This document shows positions 55,633 to 64,000 of a DNA stretch of 64,000 bases, one piece after another; the first letter of the stretch is position 1, and each line of letters starts with the position of its first letter. The stretch spans positions 2,232,001 through 2,296,000 of the forward strand of contig NZ_JAGINT010000002.1 of NCBI RefSeq assembly GCF_017876295.1, written 5' to 3'. Below the pieces are notes generated by a model, which was not told the DNA's origin, did not search any database, and worked only from the letters and a program-made list of their open reading frames with translations. Position numbers and translations under genes: made by a program. This DNA comes from Kribbella aluminosa (GTDB taxonomy: Bacteria > Actinomycetota > Actinomycetes > Propionibacteriales > Kribbellaceae).

Positions 55633-58613
55633 CCCCCCACAACGAAGACACCCCCACCAACCGCCAGCACCCCGCCGACCAGCGCTCGGGCGAGCACTCC
55701 TCGGGCGAGCACTCCTCTGGCGACCGGTACTCCGAGGGCCAGTACTCCGAAGACGCCCGCCCGATCCCCATCCGCCGCCCCCGCTCCACCGAAGACCGGG
55801 ACGCCACCATCGACACTCACGCCGACGACCCGGACGCGACCGTTCTCACCCCCACCACCAACGACCCCACCGTCCTGACGCCCCGCGTGGGTCCGCGCCC
55901 CCCCGCACCGGACGACCCAACCGTCATCACCCCACCCACCTCCCAGGGAACCTGGTGGGTAGCCCCAACCGACTACCCCCAGTACCCCCACTCCAACCCA
56001 GCTTCCAGCACCGCCGAAGCCGCCACCCCCACCAGCAACACCAACCCAGCCACCAGCAACACCAACCCAGCCACCAGCGGAGCCGGTCCAGCAGACACAC
56101 CGCTCCAACGGACCGAACCACCCGCCACCGAGGCAGCAGACCCAACGCACAGAACTCCCCACACCCAAGCCCGGAACAACGCACCCACGCCAGGCCGGAA
56201 CATCCCACCCACGCCAGCCAACCCATCCGCCGGCGGGGCAACGCACACAGCCGGACCGAATGAGCCGACCGTGATAGTGCCGCGCTCCGAAGGCCCCGGC
56301 GTACCGGGTCCCGACGATCCCACGGTGATCACGGACGCGACCGACCTGAACGTCGGCGTCAACGACCCGACTGTCGCAGTACGCCGTACCGCTGCCCTTG
56401 GGCCGGACGACGTAACAGTTCTGCTGGGTTCGACCCCTGACGGCCAGACAACCGTCATAGGAAACCTGAACCTTCCCCCCGGCCGTCCCCCTGCGAACGA
56501 ACCCCGCCCGGAGCAGTCGCGTGGTAATCAGCTCGCTGCTGACCAAGCCCGCGCCAACCAACCACCACACGACGAGCAGCCGGTCCGTGAGCAGTCGGTT
56601 CGTGGCGAGCAGGCGACGGGCGCCGGGCGCTCGGTGGACGACGAGGTGACAGTGCGCGGTGCGGGCTCGGTGGACGGCGAGGAGACGGCGCGCGGCGAGG
56701 GCTCGGTGGACGAGGTGACGGTGCGCGGCGAGCAGTCGGCGCGCGGTGTCCGGTCGGCAGCTGAGGAGTCGTCCCCGGGTGGTGGACGGTCGGGTACGTC
56801 GGGTGTTCCGCTCGGGCATCAACTGAGTGGACAAACCGTGCGTGGTCCCCAGCAGGCGACCCTCTCCACCCGCCAACCGGCCACCCAACCTACGCAGCCT
56901 CAGGCCGAGCCCTCTCTGGGCGAGCAGCAGTCTGAGACCGGCGCGCCACTGGCCGAGCAGGTCCGGGGCGACCAGCCCCAGGCCGGGCAGCCCCAAGCCG
57001 GGCGGCTTCAGGTCGAGCAGGTTGAGGTCGGACAGGTTCAAGCCGGGCAGGTTCAGGACGAGCCGCGTCAGAGCGGGAGGGCTCAGGTTGAGCATGCTCG
57101 GGTTGAGTTGCCGGGGGTGGCTGGCGAGCAGGAGGTTGCGGCGGGGGCCGAAAGCGCTGGTCTGAGTGAGGGTGGAGGCCAGGGGATCGCGGACGAGCGT
57201 TTGGTTGCGCGGTCGGGGGATGTGGATGGCCGTGAGGGTGACCGGGTGTCCTCGAGGGGGGACGAGACGCAGGCTGGTGGGGCTCGGGGAGCCGGTGCGG
57301 GGGATGGCGGTGGTGACGGGGTCGGCGGTGCTGGGGCTGCGGGTGCTGCGAGTGCTCGCGGTGGCTTGCGAGAGTCCGGTGTGAGTGATGCCGCGGCTGA
57401 GGTGGGTATGGCGGGAGCGGAGGCCGCCGGTACGTCCGCGGGCGCTGCTGCTGCTGGGGGATCTGCTGCGGGGGCTGTGGGTGGAGTTGTCGCCGGCGTC
57501 GCTGCAGGTGCTGTTGCGGCGGGTGTCGTGGCTGCAGGTGCTGCGGCCGTCGGGGCTCGTGTGGCTGGCAGGGATGGGACAAGTGCTACGGAGGCAGGGC
57601 TGGCGGGTGAGGAGTCTGCTGCTGGTGCTGGGCGTGCGGAGACCGCGCGTGTTGGTGCTGGGCGTGCGGAGGGTGTCGGTGGTGGGCTTGCGGGGGTTGT
57701 GCGGGGGGCTGGGTGGGACGAGGTTGCTGGGCGGGTGGGGGAGTTGACTGAGGTTCGGGTTCGGGAGCCGGGGCGGGTGGCTGAGGGGTGGTTGCGGCGG
57801 CGGACTCGGGCGTTGGTGGGGGATGATGGGCGGCTGCTGATTGTGGCGGCGGATCATCCGGCTCGGGGAGCGCTGGGGGTTCGTGGGGAGCGGATGGCTA
57901 TGGGGAGCCGGGTGGACCTGGTTGCCCGGTTGGTGGTCGCGTTGCAGCGGCCAGGGGTGGACGGGGTACTGGCTACGCCTGATGTGCTCGAGGATCTGTT
58001 GTTGCTCGGTGCGTTGGAGGGCAAGGTCGTCATCGGGTCGATGAACCGGGGCGGGCTGCAGGGGTCGGCGTTCGAGTTGGACGATCGGTTCACGGCGTAC
58101 CGGAGTGCCGAGGAGATCGCGGCGCGGCGGCTCGACGGCGGGAAGATGCTGACCCGGATCGATCTCGCGGATGCGGGGACCGTGGCGACGTTGGAGAGCA
58201 GCGCCGCGGCGGTGACCGGGCTGGCCGAGCACAAGTTGATGGCGATGGTCGAGCCGTTCTGGTCGACGCGTGGCGAGGACGGGCGGGTGACGAACCTGCT
58301 CGATCCGGACTCGGTGATCAAATCGATCCAGATCGCGTCCGGTCTCGGTGCGACGAGTGCGTATACCTGGCTCAAGCTGCCGGTCGTCGACGAGCTCGAT
58401 CGGGTGATGGAGGCAACGACCCTGCCGACGCTGCTGCTCGGCGGCGATCCGACCGCGGCCCCGGAGACGACGTACGCCTCGTGGGGCAAGGCGCTCGAGC
58501 TGCCGTCGGTCCGTGGACTCGTGGTGGGCCGGGCCTTGCTGTTCCCGCCGGACGGCGATGTGGCCGCGGCGGTCGACCACGCGGCCGCGCTGGTGCACGG
58601 CAGCGACACATGA
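55629..58613 (+). CDS. Cgl0159-type (beta/alpha)8 aldolase-fold protein with a ~700-residue disordered N-terminal extension
   Basis: 994 residues. The C-terminal 290 (from about 705: RVAEGWLRRRTRALVGDDGR, LLIVAADHPARGALGVR, KVVIGSMNRGGLQGSAFELD, MVEPFWSTRG) match the aldolase-like Cgl0159 family that accompanies iol genes; ordinary members are about 290 residues. The N-terminal 700 are low complexity: Pro/Thr/Asn-rich to about 320, Gln/Arg/Gly/Glu-rich to about 540, then Ala/Gly/Val. The first part repeats acidic-(P)TV motifs (DATVLTP, DPTVLTP, DPTVITP, EPTVIVP, DPTVITD, DPTVAVR). ATG 55629 overlaps the iolC stop. An internal start near 57,730 might yield the bare enzyme, but I see no good ribosome binding site. 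Confidence 0.75.
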   Translation: MTPHNEDTPTNRQHPADQRSGEHSSGEHSSGDRYSEGQYSEDARPIPIRRPRSTEDRDATIDTHADDPDATVLTPTTNDPTVLTPRVGPRPPAPDDPTVITPPTSQGTWWVAPTDYPQYPHSNPASSTAEAATPTSNTNPATSNTNPATSGAGPADTPLQRTEPPATEAADPTHRTPHTQARNNAPTPGRNIPPTPANPSAGGATHTAGPNEPTVIVPRSEGPGVPGPDDPTVITDATDLNVGVNDPTVAVRRTAALGPDDVTVLLGSTPDGQTTVIGNLNLPPGRPPANEPRPEQSRGNQLAADQARANQPPHDEQPVREQSVRGEQATGAGRSVDDEVTVRGAGSVDGEETARGEGSVDEVTVRGEQSARGVRSAAEESSPGGGRSGTSGVPLGHQLSGQTVRGPQQATLSTRQPATQPTQPQAEPSLGEQQSETGAPLAEQVRGDQPQAGQPQAGRLQVEQVEVGQVQAGQVQDEPRQSGRAQVEHARVELPGVAGEQEVAAGAESAGLSEGGGQGIADERLVARSGDVDGREGDRVSSRGDETQAGGARGAGAGDGGGDGVGGAGAAGAASARGGLRESGVSDAAAEVGMAGAEAAGTSAGAAAAGGSAAGAVGGVVAGVAAGAVAAGVVAAGAAAVGARVAGRDGTSATEAGLAGEESAAGAGRAETARVGAGRAEGVGGGLAGVVRGAGWDEVAGRVGELTEVRVREPGRVAEGWLRRRTRALVGDDGRLLIVAADHPARGALGVRGERMAMGSRVDLVARLVVALQRPGVDGVLATPDVLEDLLLLGALEGKVVIGSMNRGGLQGSAFELDDRFTAYRSAEEIAARRLDGGKMLTRIDLADAGTVATLESSAAAVTGLAEHKLMAMVEPFWSTRGEDGRVTNLLDPDSVIKSIQIASGLGATSAYTWLKLPVVDELDRVMEATTLPTLLLGGDPTAAPETTYASWGKALELPSVRGLVVGRALLFPPDGDVAAAVDHAAALVHGSDT

Positions 58614-58641
58614 CCGGCCCGTCCAACGAAGGGCGATTGGG

Positions 58642-59535
58642 ATGACTGAATGGGTTCGGCCGGCCGGTACGGCGGCGGGTGACGGGTTCGAGGTGGTGGT
58701 GCGACCCGATGAGTCGGACTGGCATCACAGCGGCCTGTTGGTACGCACGTTGCTGCCTGGCCAGTCGGTGGAGATCGACACGGGGGACTGCGAGTACATC
58801 GTCCTTCCGTTGAGCGGGTCGGCCGAGGTGATCGTGGACGGCGAGTCGGTCCCGCTCGGGGGCCGGGCGGACGTGTTCGCCGGTACGACGGATCTCGCGT
58901 ACGTACCGCGGAACTCGACATTCGCGGTGGTCAGCGCCGGTGGTGCGCGGGTCGCGTTCCCGCACGCGAAGGCGGCTGCGGATCACCCGTTCCGGCGGAT
59001 CGCCGCCGACGAGGTGGAGACCGAACTGCGCGGCGCCGGCGTCGCCTCCCGGCAGGTCCGGAACTTCGGTACGCCGGGAGTGCTCGACGCCGACTCGATC
59101 ATCGCCTGCGAGGTGATCACGCCCGCCGGCAACTGGTCGTCCTACCCGCCGCACAAGCACGACGAACACCGGCCGGGGAAGGAGAGTGAGCTCGAGGAGA
59201 TCTACTACTTCGAGCTGCAGCTGTCCGACGACGTACCGGAAGGTGTCAAGGGCAACGATCCGATCGGGTACCAGCGGGTCTACGGGACCGAGGACCGGCC
59301 GATCGACGTACTCGCCGAGGTCCGTAGCGGAGACGTCGTACTGGTCCCGCACGGATGGCACGGCCCGGCGATGGCGCCGCCCGGCTACGACATGTACTAC
59401 CTGAACGTGATGGCAGGCCCCGGCACCGAACGCCAGTGGCTGATCACCGACGACCCGCAGCACGCGTGGGTGCGCGAGTTGTGGAATTCGCAACATATCG
59501 ATCCTCGGCTGCCTTTTGGAGGGAAAGACTCATGA
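58642..59535 (+). CDS. iolB: 5-deoxy-glucuronate isomerase
   Basis: 297 residues, a bicupin. The C-terminal metal site is visible in SYPPHKHDEHRPGKESELEE and DVVLVPHGWHGP (His/Glu ligands), and YYFELQLSDD and GYDMYYLNVMAGP are family motifs. It converts 5-deoxy-glucuronate to 2-deoxy-5-keto-gluconate. GAAGGG is 8 nt before the ATG. The last bases overlap the iolD start (ATGA). Confidence 0.93.
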   Translation: MTEWVRPAGTAAGDGFEVVVRPDESDWHHSGLLVRTLLPGQSVEIDTGDCEYIVLPLSGSAEVIVDGESVPLGGRADVFAGTTDLAYVPRNSTFAVVSAGGARVAFPHAKAAADHPFRRIAADEVETELRGAGVASRQVRNFGTPGVLDADSIIACEVITPAGNWSSYPPHKHDEHRPGKESELEEIYYFELQLSDDVPEGVKGNDPIGYQRVYGTEDRPIDVLAEVRSGDVVLVPHGWHGPAMAPPGYDMYYLNVMAGPGTERQWLITDDPQHAWVRELWNSQHIDPRLPFGGKDS

Positions 59536-61439
59536 CGGTGCGTCTCACGGTCGCGCAGGCGCTGGTGCGATTCCTGAGCGTCCAGTACTCGGAGCGGGAC
59601 GGGGTACGGCAGCGGCTGATCGCCGGGAGCCTGGGCATCTTCGGGCACGGCAACGTGGCCGGCGTCGGCCAGGCGTTGCTGCAGTCCGAACTCGAGGACC
59701 CGAAGGCGTTGCCGTACATCCTGGCTCGTAACGAGCAGGCGATGGTGCATACGGCGGTGGCCTTCGCCCGGACCCGTGACCGGCTCCAGACCTACGCCTG
59801 CACGGCAAGCGTCGGTCCGGGCTCGACCAACATGGTGACCGGAGCGGCCCTGGCGACGATCAACCGGCTGCCTGTTCTGATCCTCCCTTCGGATGTGTTC
59901 GCGACCCGGGTGGCGACACCCGTGCTGCAGGAACTGGAGAGCTTCGGCGCCGGTGACGTGTCGGTCAACGACGCGTTCCGCCCGGTGTCGAAGTACTTCG
60001 ACCGGGTGTGGCGGCCGGAGCAGCTCCCGTCGGCGCTGATGAACGCGATGCGCGTGCTGACCGATCCGGTCGAGACCGGAGCGGTGACGCTCGCGCTGCC
60101 GCAGGACGTCCAGGCCGAGGCCTACGACTGGCCGCACGAGCTCTTCGCGGAGCGCACCTGGTACGTCGCACGCCCCTTGCCCGAGGCATCAATTGTCGAC
60201 AAGGCGGTAGATCTCCTCCGGACTGCGCAGCGCCCGCTGATCGTGGCCGGCGGCGGCGTGCACTACTCGGGCGCCGAGGACGCACTGCGCGAGTTCGCCG
60301 AGCGCACCGGGATCCCGGTGTCGGAAACCCAAGCAGGTAAGGGATCGCTGAGCTACGATCACCCGCAGTCGGTGGGCGCGGTGGGGTCGACCGGGACCAC
60401 GGCAGCCAACGCGCTGGCGCGAGACGCCGACCTGGTGATCGGCATCGGCACCCGCTACAGCGACTTCACGTCGGCGTCGCGGACCGCGTTCCAGAACCCG
60501 CAGGTCAAGTTCCTGAACATCAACGTGGCGCGTTTCGACAGCACTAAGCATGCCGGCCTCCCGGTGGTGGCCGATGCGCGGGAGGCCCTTGTTTCGTTGG
60601 GATCCGCGCTCGGCGAGTGGTCTGTTGACGCCAAGTACACCGCAGCAGCCCAGGAACTCACCAGGAACTGGAACGGAACTGTTGACGCAGTTTTCCGGCC
60701 CTCCGCCGAGCGAACCGCGGCCGAAGGACTGCTCACCCAAGGCGAGGTGATCGGCACCGTCAACGAATTGTCGGCGGCGTCTGATGTGGTTGTCTGCGCG
60801 GCCGGCTCGATGCCGGGTGACCTCCACAAACTGTGGCGGACGCGCGATCCGAAGGGATACCACGTCGAATATGGCTACTCCTGCATGGGATACGAGATCG
60901 CCGGCGGACTCGGGGTCCGGCTCGGCGCCCCGGATCGCGACGTGTTCGTGCTGGTCGGCGACGGGTCCTACCTGATGATGTCCAGCGAACTGGCCACCGC
61001 GGTCCAGGAGAACATCAAGATCATCGTGGTCCTCGTGCAGAACCACGGGTTCGCCTCGATCGGCGCGCTCTCGGAGTCGCTCGGCTCGCAGCGCTTCGGT
61101 ACGGCGTACCGCAAGCGCACCGGCGACGGCCGGCTGGACGGCGACTACCTGCCGGTCGACCTGGCGGCGAACGTGCGCAGTTTCGGGGTGGACGTGATCG
61201 ACGTGCACAGCCGGACCGACCTGGAGCAGGCGATCCGGACCGCGAAGGCGGCAACCGGGCCGATCGCGATCCACGTCACCACCGATCCGCTGATCGGCGG
61301 CCCGGACAGCGACTCCTGGTGGGACGTCCCGGTCAGCGAGGTCTCGGAGCTGCAGACCACGCAGGCCGCCGCGGCGTCGTACGAGGAGAGCAAGAAGGCG
61401 CAGCGCCCATACCTCTCGCCGGCAGAGGGAGACAGCTGA
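59532..61439 (+). CDS. iolD: 3D-(3,5/4)-trihydroxycyclohexane-1,2-dione hydrolase
   Basis: 635 residues of the thiamine-diphosphate acetolactate-synthase-like family. The N-terminal PYR domain has IFGHGNVAGVGQAL and ILARNEQAMVHTAVAFA with the cofactor-activating Glu; the C-terminal PP domain has the ThDP motif GDGSYLMM ending at QNHGFASIG. It opens the ring of the trione intermediate in inositol breakdown. ATGA overlap with iolB, TGATG overlap with the next gene: the operon is tightly coupled. Confidence 0.93.
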   Translation: MTVRLTVAQALVRFLSVQYSERDGVRQRLIAGSLGIFGHGNVAGVGQALLQSELEDPKALPYILARNEQAMVHTAVAFARTRDRLQTYACTASVGPGSTNMVTGAALATINRLPVLILPSDVFATRVATPVLQELESFGAGDVSVNDAFRPVSKYFDRVWRPEQLPSALMNAMRVLTDPVETGAVTLALPQDVQAEAYDWPHELFAERTWYVARPLPEASIVDKAVDLLRTAQRPLIVAGGGVHYSGAEDALREFAERTGIPVSETQAGKGSLSYDHPQSVGAVGSTGTTAANALARDADLVIGIGTRYSDFTSASRTAFQNPQVKFLNINVARFDSTKHAGLPVVADAREALVSLGSALGEWSVDAKYTAAAQELTRNWNGTVDAVFRPSAERTAAEGLLTQGEVIGTVNELSAASDVVVCAAGSMPGDLHKLWRTRDPKGYHVEYGYSCMGYEIAGGLGVRLGAPDRDVFVLVGDGSYLMMSSELATAVQENIKIIVVLVQNHGFASIGALSESLGSQRFGTAYRKRTGDGRLDGDYLPVDLAANVRSFGVDVIDVHSRTDLEQAIRTAKAATGPIAIHVTTDPLIGGPDSDSWWDVPVSEVSELQTTQAAAASYEESKKAQRPYLSPAEGDS

Positions 61440-62326
61440 TGGTCGGCATCGGTACGGCGCCGGACTCGTGGGGAGTCTGGTTCGCCGACGACCCGCAGCA
61501 GACGTCGTGGACGCGGTTCCTCGACGAGGTGGTCGCGGCCGGATACACCCGGATCGAGCTCGGTCCGTACGGTTACCTCCCGACCGACCCGGTGCGGTTG
61601 AAGGACGAGCTCGACCGGCGCGGCCTGACGATGACCGCGGGGACGACGTTCGAGCAGCTGCATCGTCCGGACGGGTGGGACGCGACCTGGCGCGACATCG
61701 CGAAGACGGCCGAGCTGACTGCGGCGATGGGCGCGCAGCACCTGGTCGTGATGCCGTCGATGTGGCGCGGCGACAACGGTGAGATCGTCGAGGAACGCCT
61801 CGACCACGAAGGCCAGGCGAAGCACGGACAGGCGGTGACCGAGCTGGGTCGGCGGCTGGCCGAGGAGTTCGGGCTGCAGACGCAGTACCACCCGCACGCG
61901 GACGGTCACATCGACACGCAGGACACGGTCGAGCGGTTCCTCGCGGAGACCGACAGCGCCTACGTGAACCTGTGCCTCGACACCGGGCACATCAGCTACT
62001 GCGGCGGCGACAACCTCGAGCTGATCCGGAAGTACCCGGACCGGATCGGCTACGTGCACCTCAAACAGGTGGATCCGAAGGTCCTCGCGGAGGTCGAGGC
62101 CGAGGGCCTGAGCGTCGACGAGGCGGTACGGCGGGGCGTGTTCCGCGAGCCGCCGTACGGCGCGCCGGAGCTGCCGCCGGTGCTGGAAGCGCTTGCCGGG
62201 CTGGACGCCGAGGTGTTCGCGATCGTGGAGCAGGACATGTACCCGTGCGCGCCCGACGTACCGCTGCCGATCGCGCAGCGGACGCTGGCGTATCTCACCG
62301 CACACGGAGGTAGCCGATCGATCTGA
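61439..62326 (+). CDS. TIM-barrel isomerase/dehydratase (second IolE/IolI-like protein)
   Basis: 295 residues, xylose-isomerase-like TIM barrel. Landmarks are IGTAPDSWGVWFADDPQQTS, RIELGPYGYLP, YHPHADGHIDTQ, LCLDTGHISYCGGDN, GYVHLKQVDP and VEQDMYPC, which give the Glu/Asp/His/Glu metal site. It is either the inosose dehydratase or an isomerase, with the protein at 53724 taking the other role. The start overlaps the iolD stop by one base; GCAGAGGGA is upstream. It is the last catabolic enzyme before the transporter genes; iolA is not in the window. Confidence 0.82.
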   Translation: MVGIGTAPDSWGVWFADDPQQTSWTRFLDEVVAAGYTRIELGPYGYLPTDPVRLKDELDRRGLTMTAGTTFEQLHRPDGWDATWRDIAKTAELTAAMGAQHLVVMPSMWRGDNGEIVEERLDHEGQAKHGQAVTELGRRLAEEFGLQTQYHPHADGHIDTQDTVERFLAETDSAYVNLCLDTGHISYCGGDNLELIRKYPDRIGYVHLKQVDPKVLAEVEAEGLSVDEAVRRGVFREPPYGAPELPPVLEALAGLDAEVFAIVEQDMYPCAPDVPLPIAQRTLAYLTAHGGSRSI

Positions 62327-62332
62327 CGGCCG

Positions 62333-62351
62333 AGGGAGTGTGACACTCTCT
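62333..62351 (+). promoter_or_regulatory. Short palindrome between the iol enzymes and the transporter genes
   Basis: AGGGAGTGT and ACACTCTCT flank a single G; eight of nine pairs are Watson-Crick and one is G-T. The perfect core is GAGTGTGACACTC (62336-62348). It lies 6 bp after the stop of the upstream gene and about 45 bp before the binding-protein ATG, so it may be an operator or a processing/termination hairpin separating enzyme and transporter expression. Confidence 0.45.
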
Positions 62352-62396
62352 GGGTCCCAAGCAAGCCCGGAACACCCGAAAGGCTGGTAGCAAGTC

Positions 62397-63392
62397 ATGG
62401 TTCGGTGGCAGAAGAAGGCGGTGGCCGCGGTCGCGGCCGTCGCACTCGCCGCGGCTCTGGCCGCGTGCAGCTCCTCCGGCGGGAAGCAGAAGGAGCAGAG
62501 CTCCAGCGGCAGCGGCGGAAACGTCGCCGGCACGCCGCGGATGAAGGTTGCCCTGATCACCCATTCGGGGCCCGGCGACACCTTCTGGGACATCGTCCGG
62601 CGCGGCGCCGAGGCGGCCGCGCAGAAGGACAACATCGAGCTGCAGTACTCCGCCGACCCGGACGGCGCGGCCCAGGCGAACCTGGTGCAGACCGCGATCG
62701 ACTCGAAGGTCGACGGCATCGCGGTCACGCTGAACAAGCCCGACGCGGTGATCCCGAACGTCAAGAAGGCGATCGCGGCGGGTATCCCGGTGACGATCCT
62801 GAACGGCGGGCTCGACCGGTGGAAGGCCACCGGCGCACTCGGGTACTTCGGCCAGGACGAGCGGATCGCCGGCCAGGCGACCGGTGAGAAGCTCAAGCAG
62901 CTCGGCGCGAAGAAGGTGCTCTGCGTCATCCACGAGCAGGGCAACGTCAGCCTGGAGGCGCGCTGCCAGGGCATCAAGGACAAGTTCGGCAACGTCGAGA
63001 ACGTGAACGTCAACGGTACCGACCAGCCCGGTACGCAGGCGACGCTGACCTCGAAGCTGCAGGCCGACAAGTCCGTCGACTACGTGGTCGCGCTGAACGC
63101 CGGCATCGCGCTGACCGCGGTCCAGGCGGTCAAGGACGCAGGCTCGTCGGCGAAGGTCGGCAGCTTCGACATGAGCAAGGAGATGGCGAAGGCGGTCCAG
63201 GACGGCACCGTGCAGTTCGCCGTCGACCAGCAGCCGTACCTGCAGGGCTACCTCGCGATCGACGCGATCTGGCTCTACAAGAACAACGGCGACACCATCG
63301 GCGGCGGCCAGGCGACGCTGACCGGCCCGGCGTTCATCGACAAGTCCAACATTGCGGCGGTCCTGAAGTACGCCGAAGCCGGGACGCGCTGA
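62397..63392 (+). CDS. ABC sugar-binding lipoprotein, probable inositol binder
   Basis: 331 residues. Lipobox LAAC at 21-24 follows a classical signal. The mature part is a LacI-like periplasmic binding protein (MKVALITHSGPGDTFWDIVR, SKVDGIAVTLNKPDAV, VKDAGSSAKVGSFDMSKEMA) of the ribose/inositol (CUT2) type. The context after the iol enzymes makes myo-inositol the likely ligand. AAAGG lies 13 nt before the ATG, a weak ribosome binding site. The partner permease begins 9 bp downstream. Confidence 0.9.
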   Translation: MVRWQKKAVAAVAAVALAAALAACSSSGGKQKEQSSSGSGGNVAGTPRMKVALITHSGPGDTFWDIVRRGAEAAAQKDNIELQYSADPDGAAQANLVQTAIDSKVDGIAVTLNKPDAVIPNVKKAIAAGIPVTILNGGLDRWKATGALGYFGQDERIAGQATGEKLKQLGAKKVLCVIHEQGNVSLEARCQGIKDKFGNVENVNVNGTDQPGTQATLTSKLQADKSVDYVVALNAGIALTAVQAVKDAGSSAKVGSFDMSKEMAKAVQDGTVQFAVDQQPYLQGYLAIDAIWLYKNNGDTIGGGQATLTGPAFIDKSNIAAVLKYAEAGTR

Positions 63393-63401
63393 GGTAACGC
63401 C

Positions 63402-64000
63402 ATGGCCTCGACCATCACTTCACCGGCATCGGCGGACGACCGAGTCTCCGCCCGGTCCCTCGGTGCCCGGTTGCTCAGCCGGCCCGAGATCGGGTCGCTG
63501 GTCGGCGCGGCCGTGATCCTGGTGTTCTTCCTGATCACCGCGACGCCGTTCCGCAACATCGACAACACCGGCACGATCCTCTACCAGGCCGCGCTGATCG
63601 GGGTGATGGCGGTGCCGGTCTCGCTGCTGATGATCGGCGGCGAGTTCGACCTGTCGGCCGGGGTCGCGGTGACGACGTCCGGCCTGACCGCAGGCATCCT
63701 GTCGTACCAGTTCAGTCTGAACGTCTGGGTCGGCGTGATTGTCGCGCTGGTGTTCTCGCTGGCGATCGGTGCGTTCAACGGCTGGCTGCTGATGCGGACG
63801 GGACTGCCCAGTTTCCTGGTGTCGCTGGGTACGTTCTTCATCCTGCAGGGCCTGAACATCGCGGTCACCCGGATCACCTCCGGCGCCGTCGCGTCGAACT
63901 CGATCAGCGACATGGACGGGTTCGGCGCGGCGAAGGCGATCTTCGCGTCGGAGTTCAAACTCGGTGGCGTCACGGTCAAGATCATCGTCGTCTGGTGGAT
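63402..64000 (+). CDS. ABC sugar transporter permease, RbsC type (truncated by window end)
   Basis: The frame from ATG 63402 is open to the window edge and gives the first 199 residues of a CUT2 permease. After a cytosolic N-terminus (ASTITSPASADDRVSARSLG) come membrane helices SLVGAAVILVFFLITATPF, ILYQAALIGVMAVPVSLLMI, then the family signature GGEFDLSAGVAVTTSG, and RTGLPSFLVSLGTFFILQGL. It is the partner of the binding protein just upstream; the ATPase and perhaps iolA should follow outside the window. Confidence 0.92.
   Translation, partial: MASTITSPASADDRVSARSLGARLLSRPEIGSLVGAAVILVFFLITATPFRNIDNTGTILYQAALIGVMAVPVSLLMIGGEFDLSAGVAVTTSGLTAGILSYQFSLNVWVGVIVALVFSLAIGAFNGWLLMRTGLPSFLVSLGTFFILQGLNIAVTRITSGAVASNSISDMDGFGAAKAIFASEFKLGGVTVKIIVVWW

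Noticed and set aside
55488..58598. Antisense open frame of 1,036 codons opposite the extended aldolase-fold gene
   Set aside because: Considered seriously because the plus frame is low complexity, but the plus frame joins the iolC stop by ATGA overlap, contains in-frame repeated motifs and runs into a recognisable enzyme domain. The antisense product resembles nothing.
1..64000. tRNA, rRNA, insertion sequences, integrase or att sites
   Set aside because: No tRNA-like cloverleaf ends, transposase motifs, terminal inverted repeats or target duplications were recognised by eye; a covariance-model scan would be needed to exclude small RNAs.

Overview
High-GC (roughly 70 percent) actinobacterial chromosome. 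Gene content, GTGA/ATGA-coupled operons, many leaderless promoters, the Ku protein, a 180-kDa-class NAD-glutamate dehydrogenase and a large set of secreted glycosidases suggest a soil member of Propionibacteriales such as Kribbella (Nocardioidaceae). The genus is inference. I see no tRNA, rRNA, CRISPR array, insertion sequence or prophage.

Layout. (1) 1-9,715: housekeeping and metabolism: a DUF4097 protein tail, a HAD hydrolase, a GT87 mannosyltransferase, a membrane protein with a cupredoxin-like lipoprotein, a WS/DGAT acyltransferase, Ku, and PruA behind a strong palindrome. (2) 9,712-14,081: a zinc-ribbon protein whose Shine-Dalgarno is masked by a hairpin, a frameshifted DUF2505 gene, a secreted GH76 mannanase, and tryptophan dioxygenase. 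(3) 14,077-23,025: an OmpR-type two-component pair, a 1,911-residue LPXTG-type protein with eleven canonical DUF11 repeats, and a small secreted propeller-like protein. (4) 23,001-33,146: a fructan (levan/inulin) locus: ABC importer without its own ATPase, three GH32 enzymes, and a LacI regulator with two identical operators in the divergent promoter region. (5) 33,161-43,137: accessory region with three decayed or frameshifted genes, a DUF222/HNH protein, a Tat-exported GH85 endoglycosidase and a multidomain beta-helix enzyme. (6) 43,171-46,875: MarR regulator, then a redox operon (Ser-rich membrane protein, ApbE flavin transferase, ferric-reductase-like cytochrome, NuoF-like flavoprotein, ferredoxin). 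(7) 46,993-51,855: giant glutamate dehydrogenase. (8) 51,852-64,000: myo-inositol catabolic operon with GntR regulator, running off the 3' end into an inositol-type ABC importer.

How the genes fit together. The two-component promoter at 14.1 kb and the redox-operon promoter at 43.7 kb carry the same unusual signature, three CTTGA-type boxes spaced exactly 11 bp. This suggests that the response regulator controls itself and the distant flavin/cytochrome operon. The fructan locus has a complete import-plus-hydrolysis design under LacI control. GH76, GH85 and the GH87-like beta-helix protein all point to scavenging of fungal wall or glycoprotein glycans. In the inositol operon, a Cgl0159-type aldolase-fold protein carries a roughly 700-residue disordered N-terminal extension with recurring acidic-PTV motifs, the oddest protein in the window. 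At least six genes have a TANNNT box exactly 7 nt before the start codon, so leaderless transcription appears common here.
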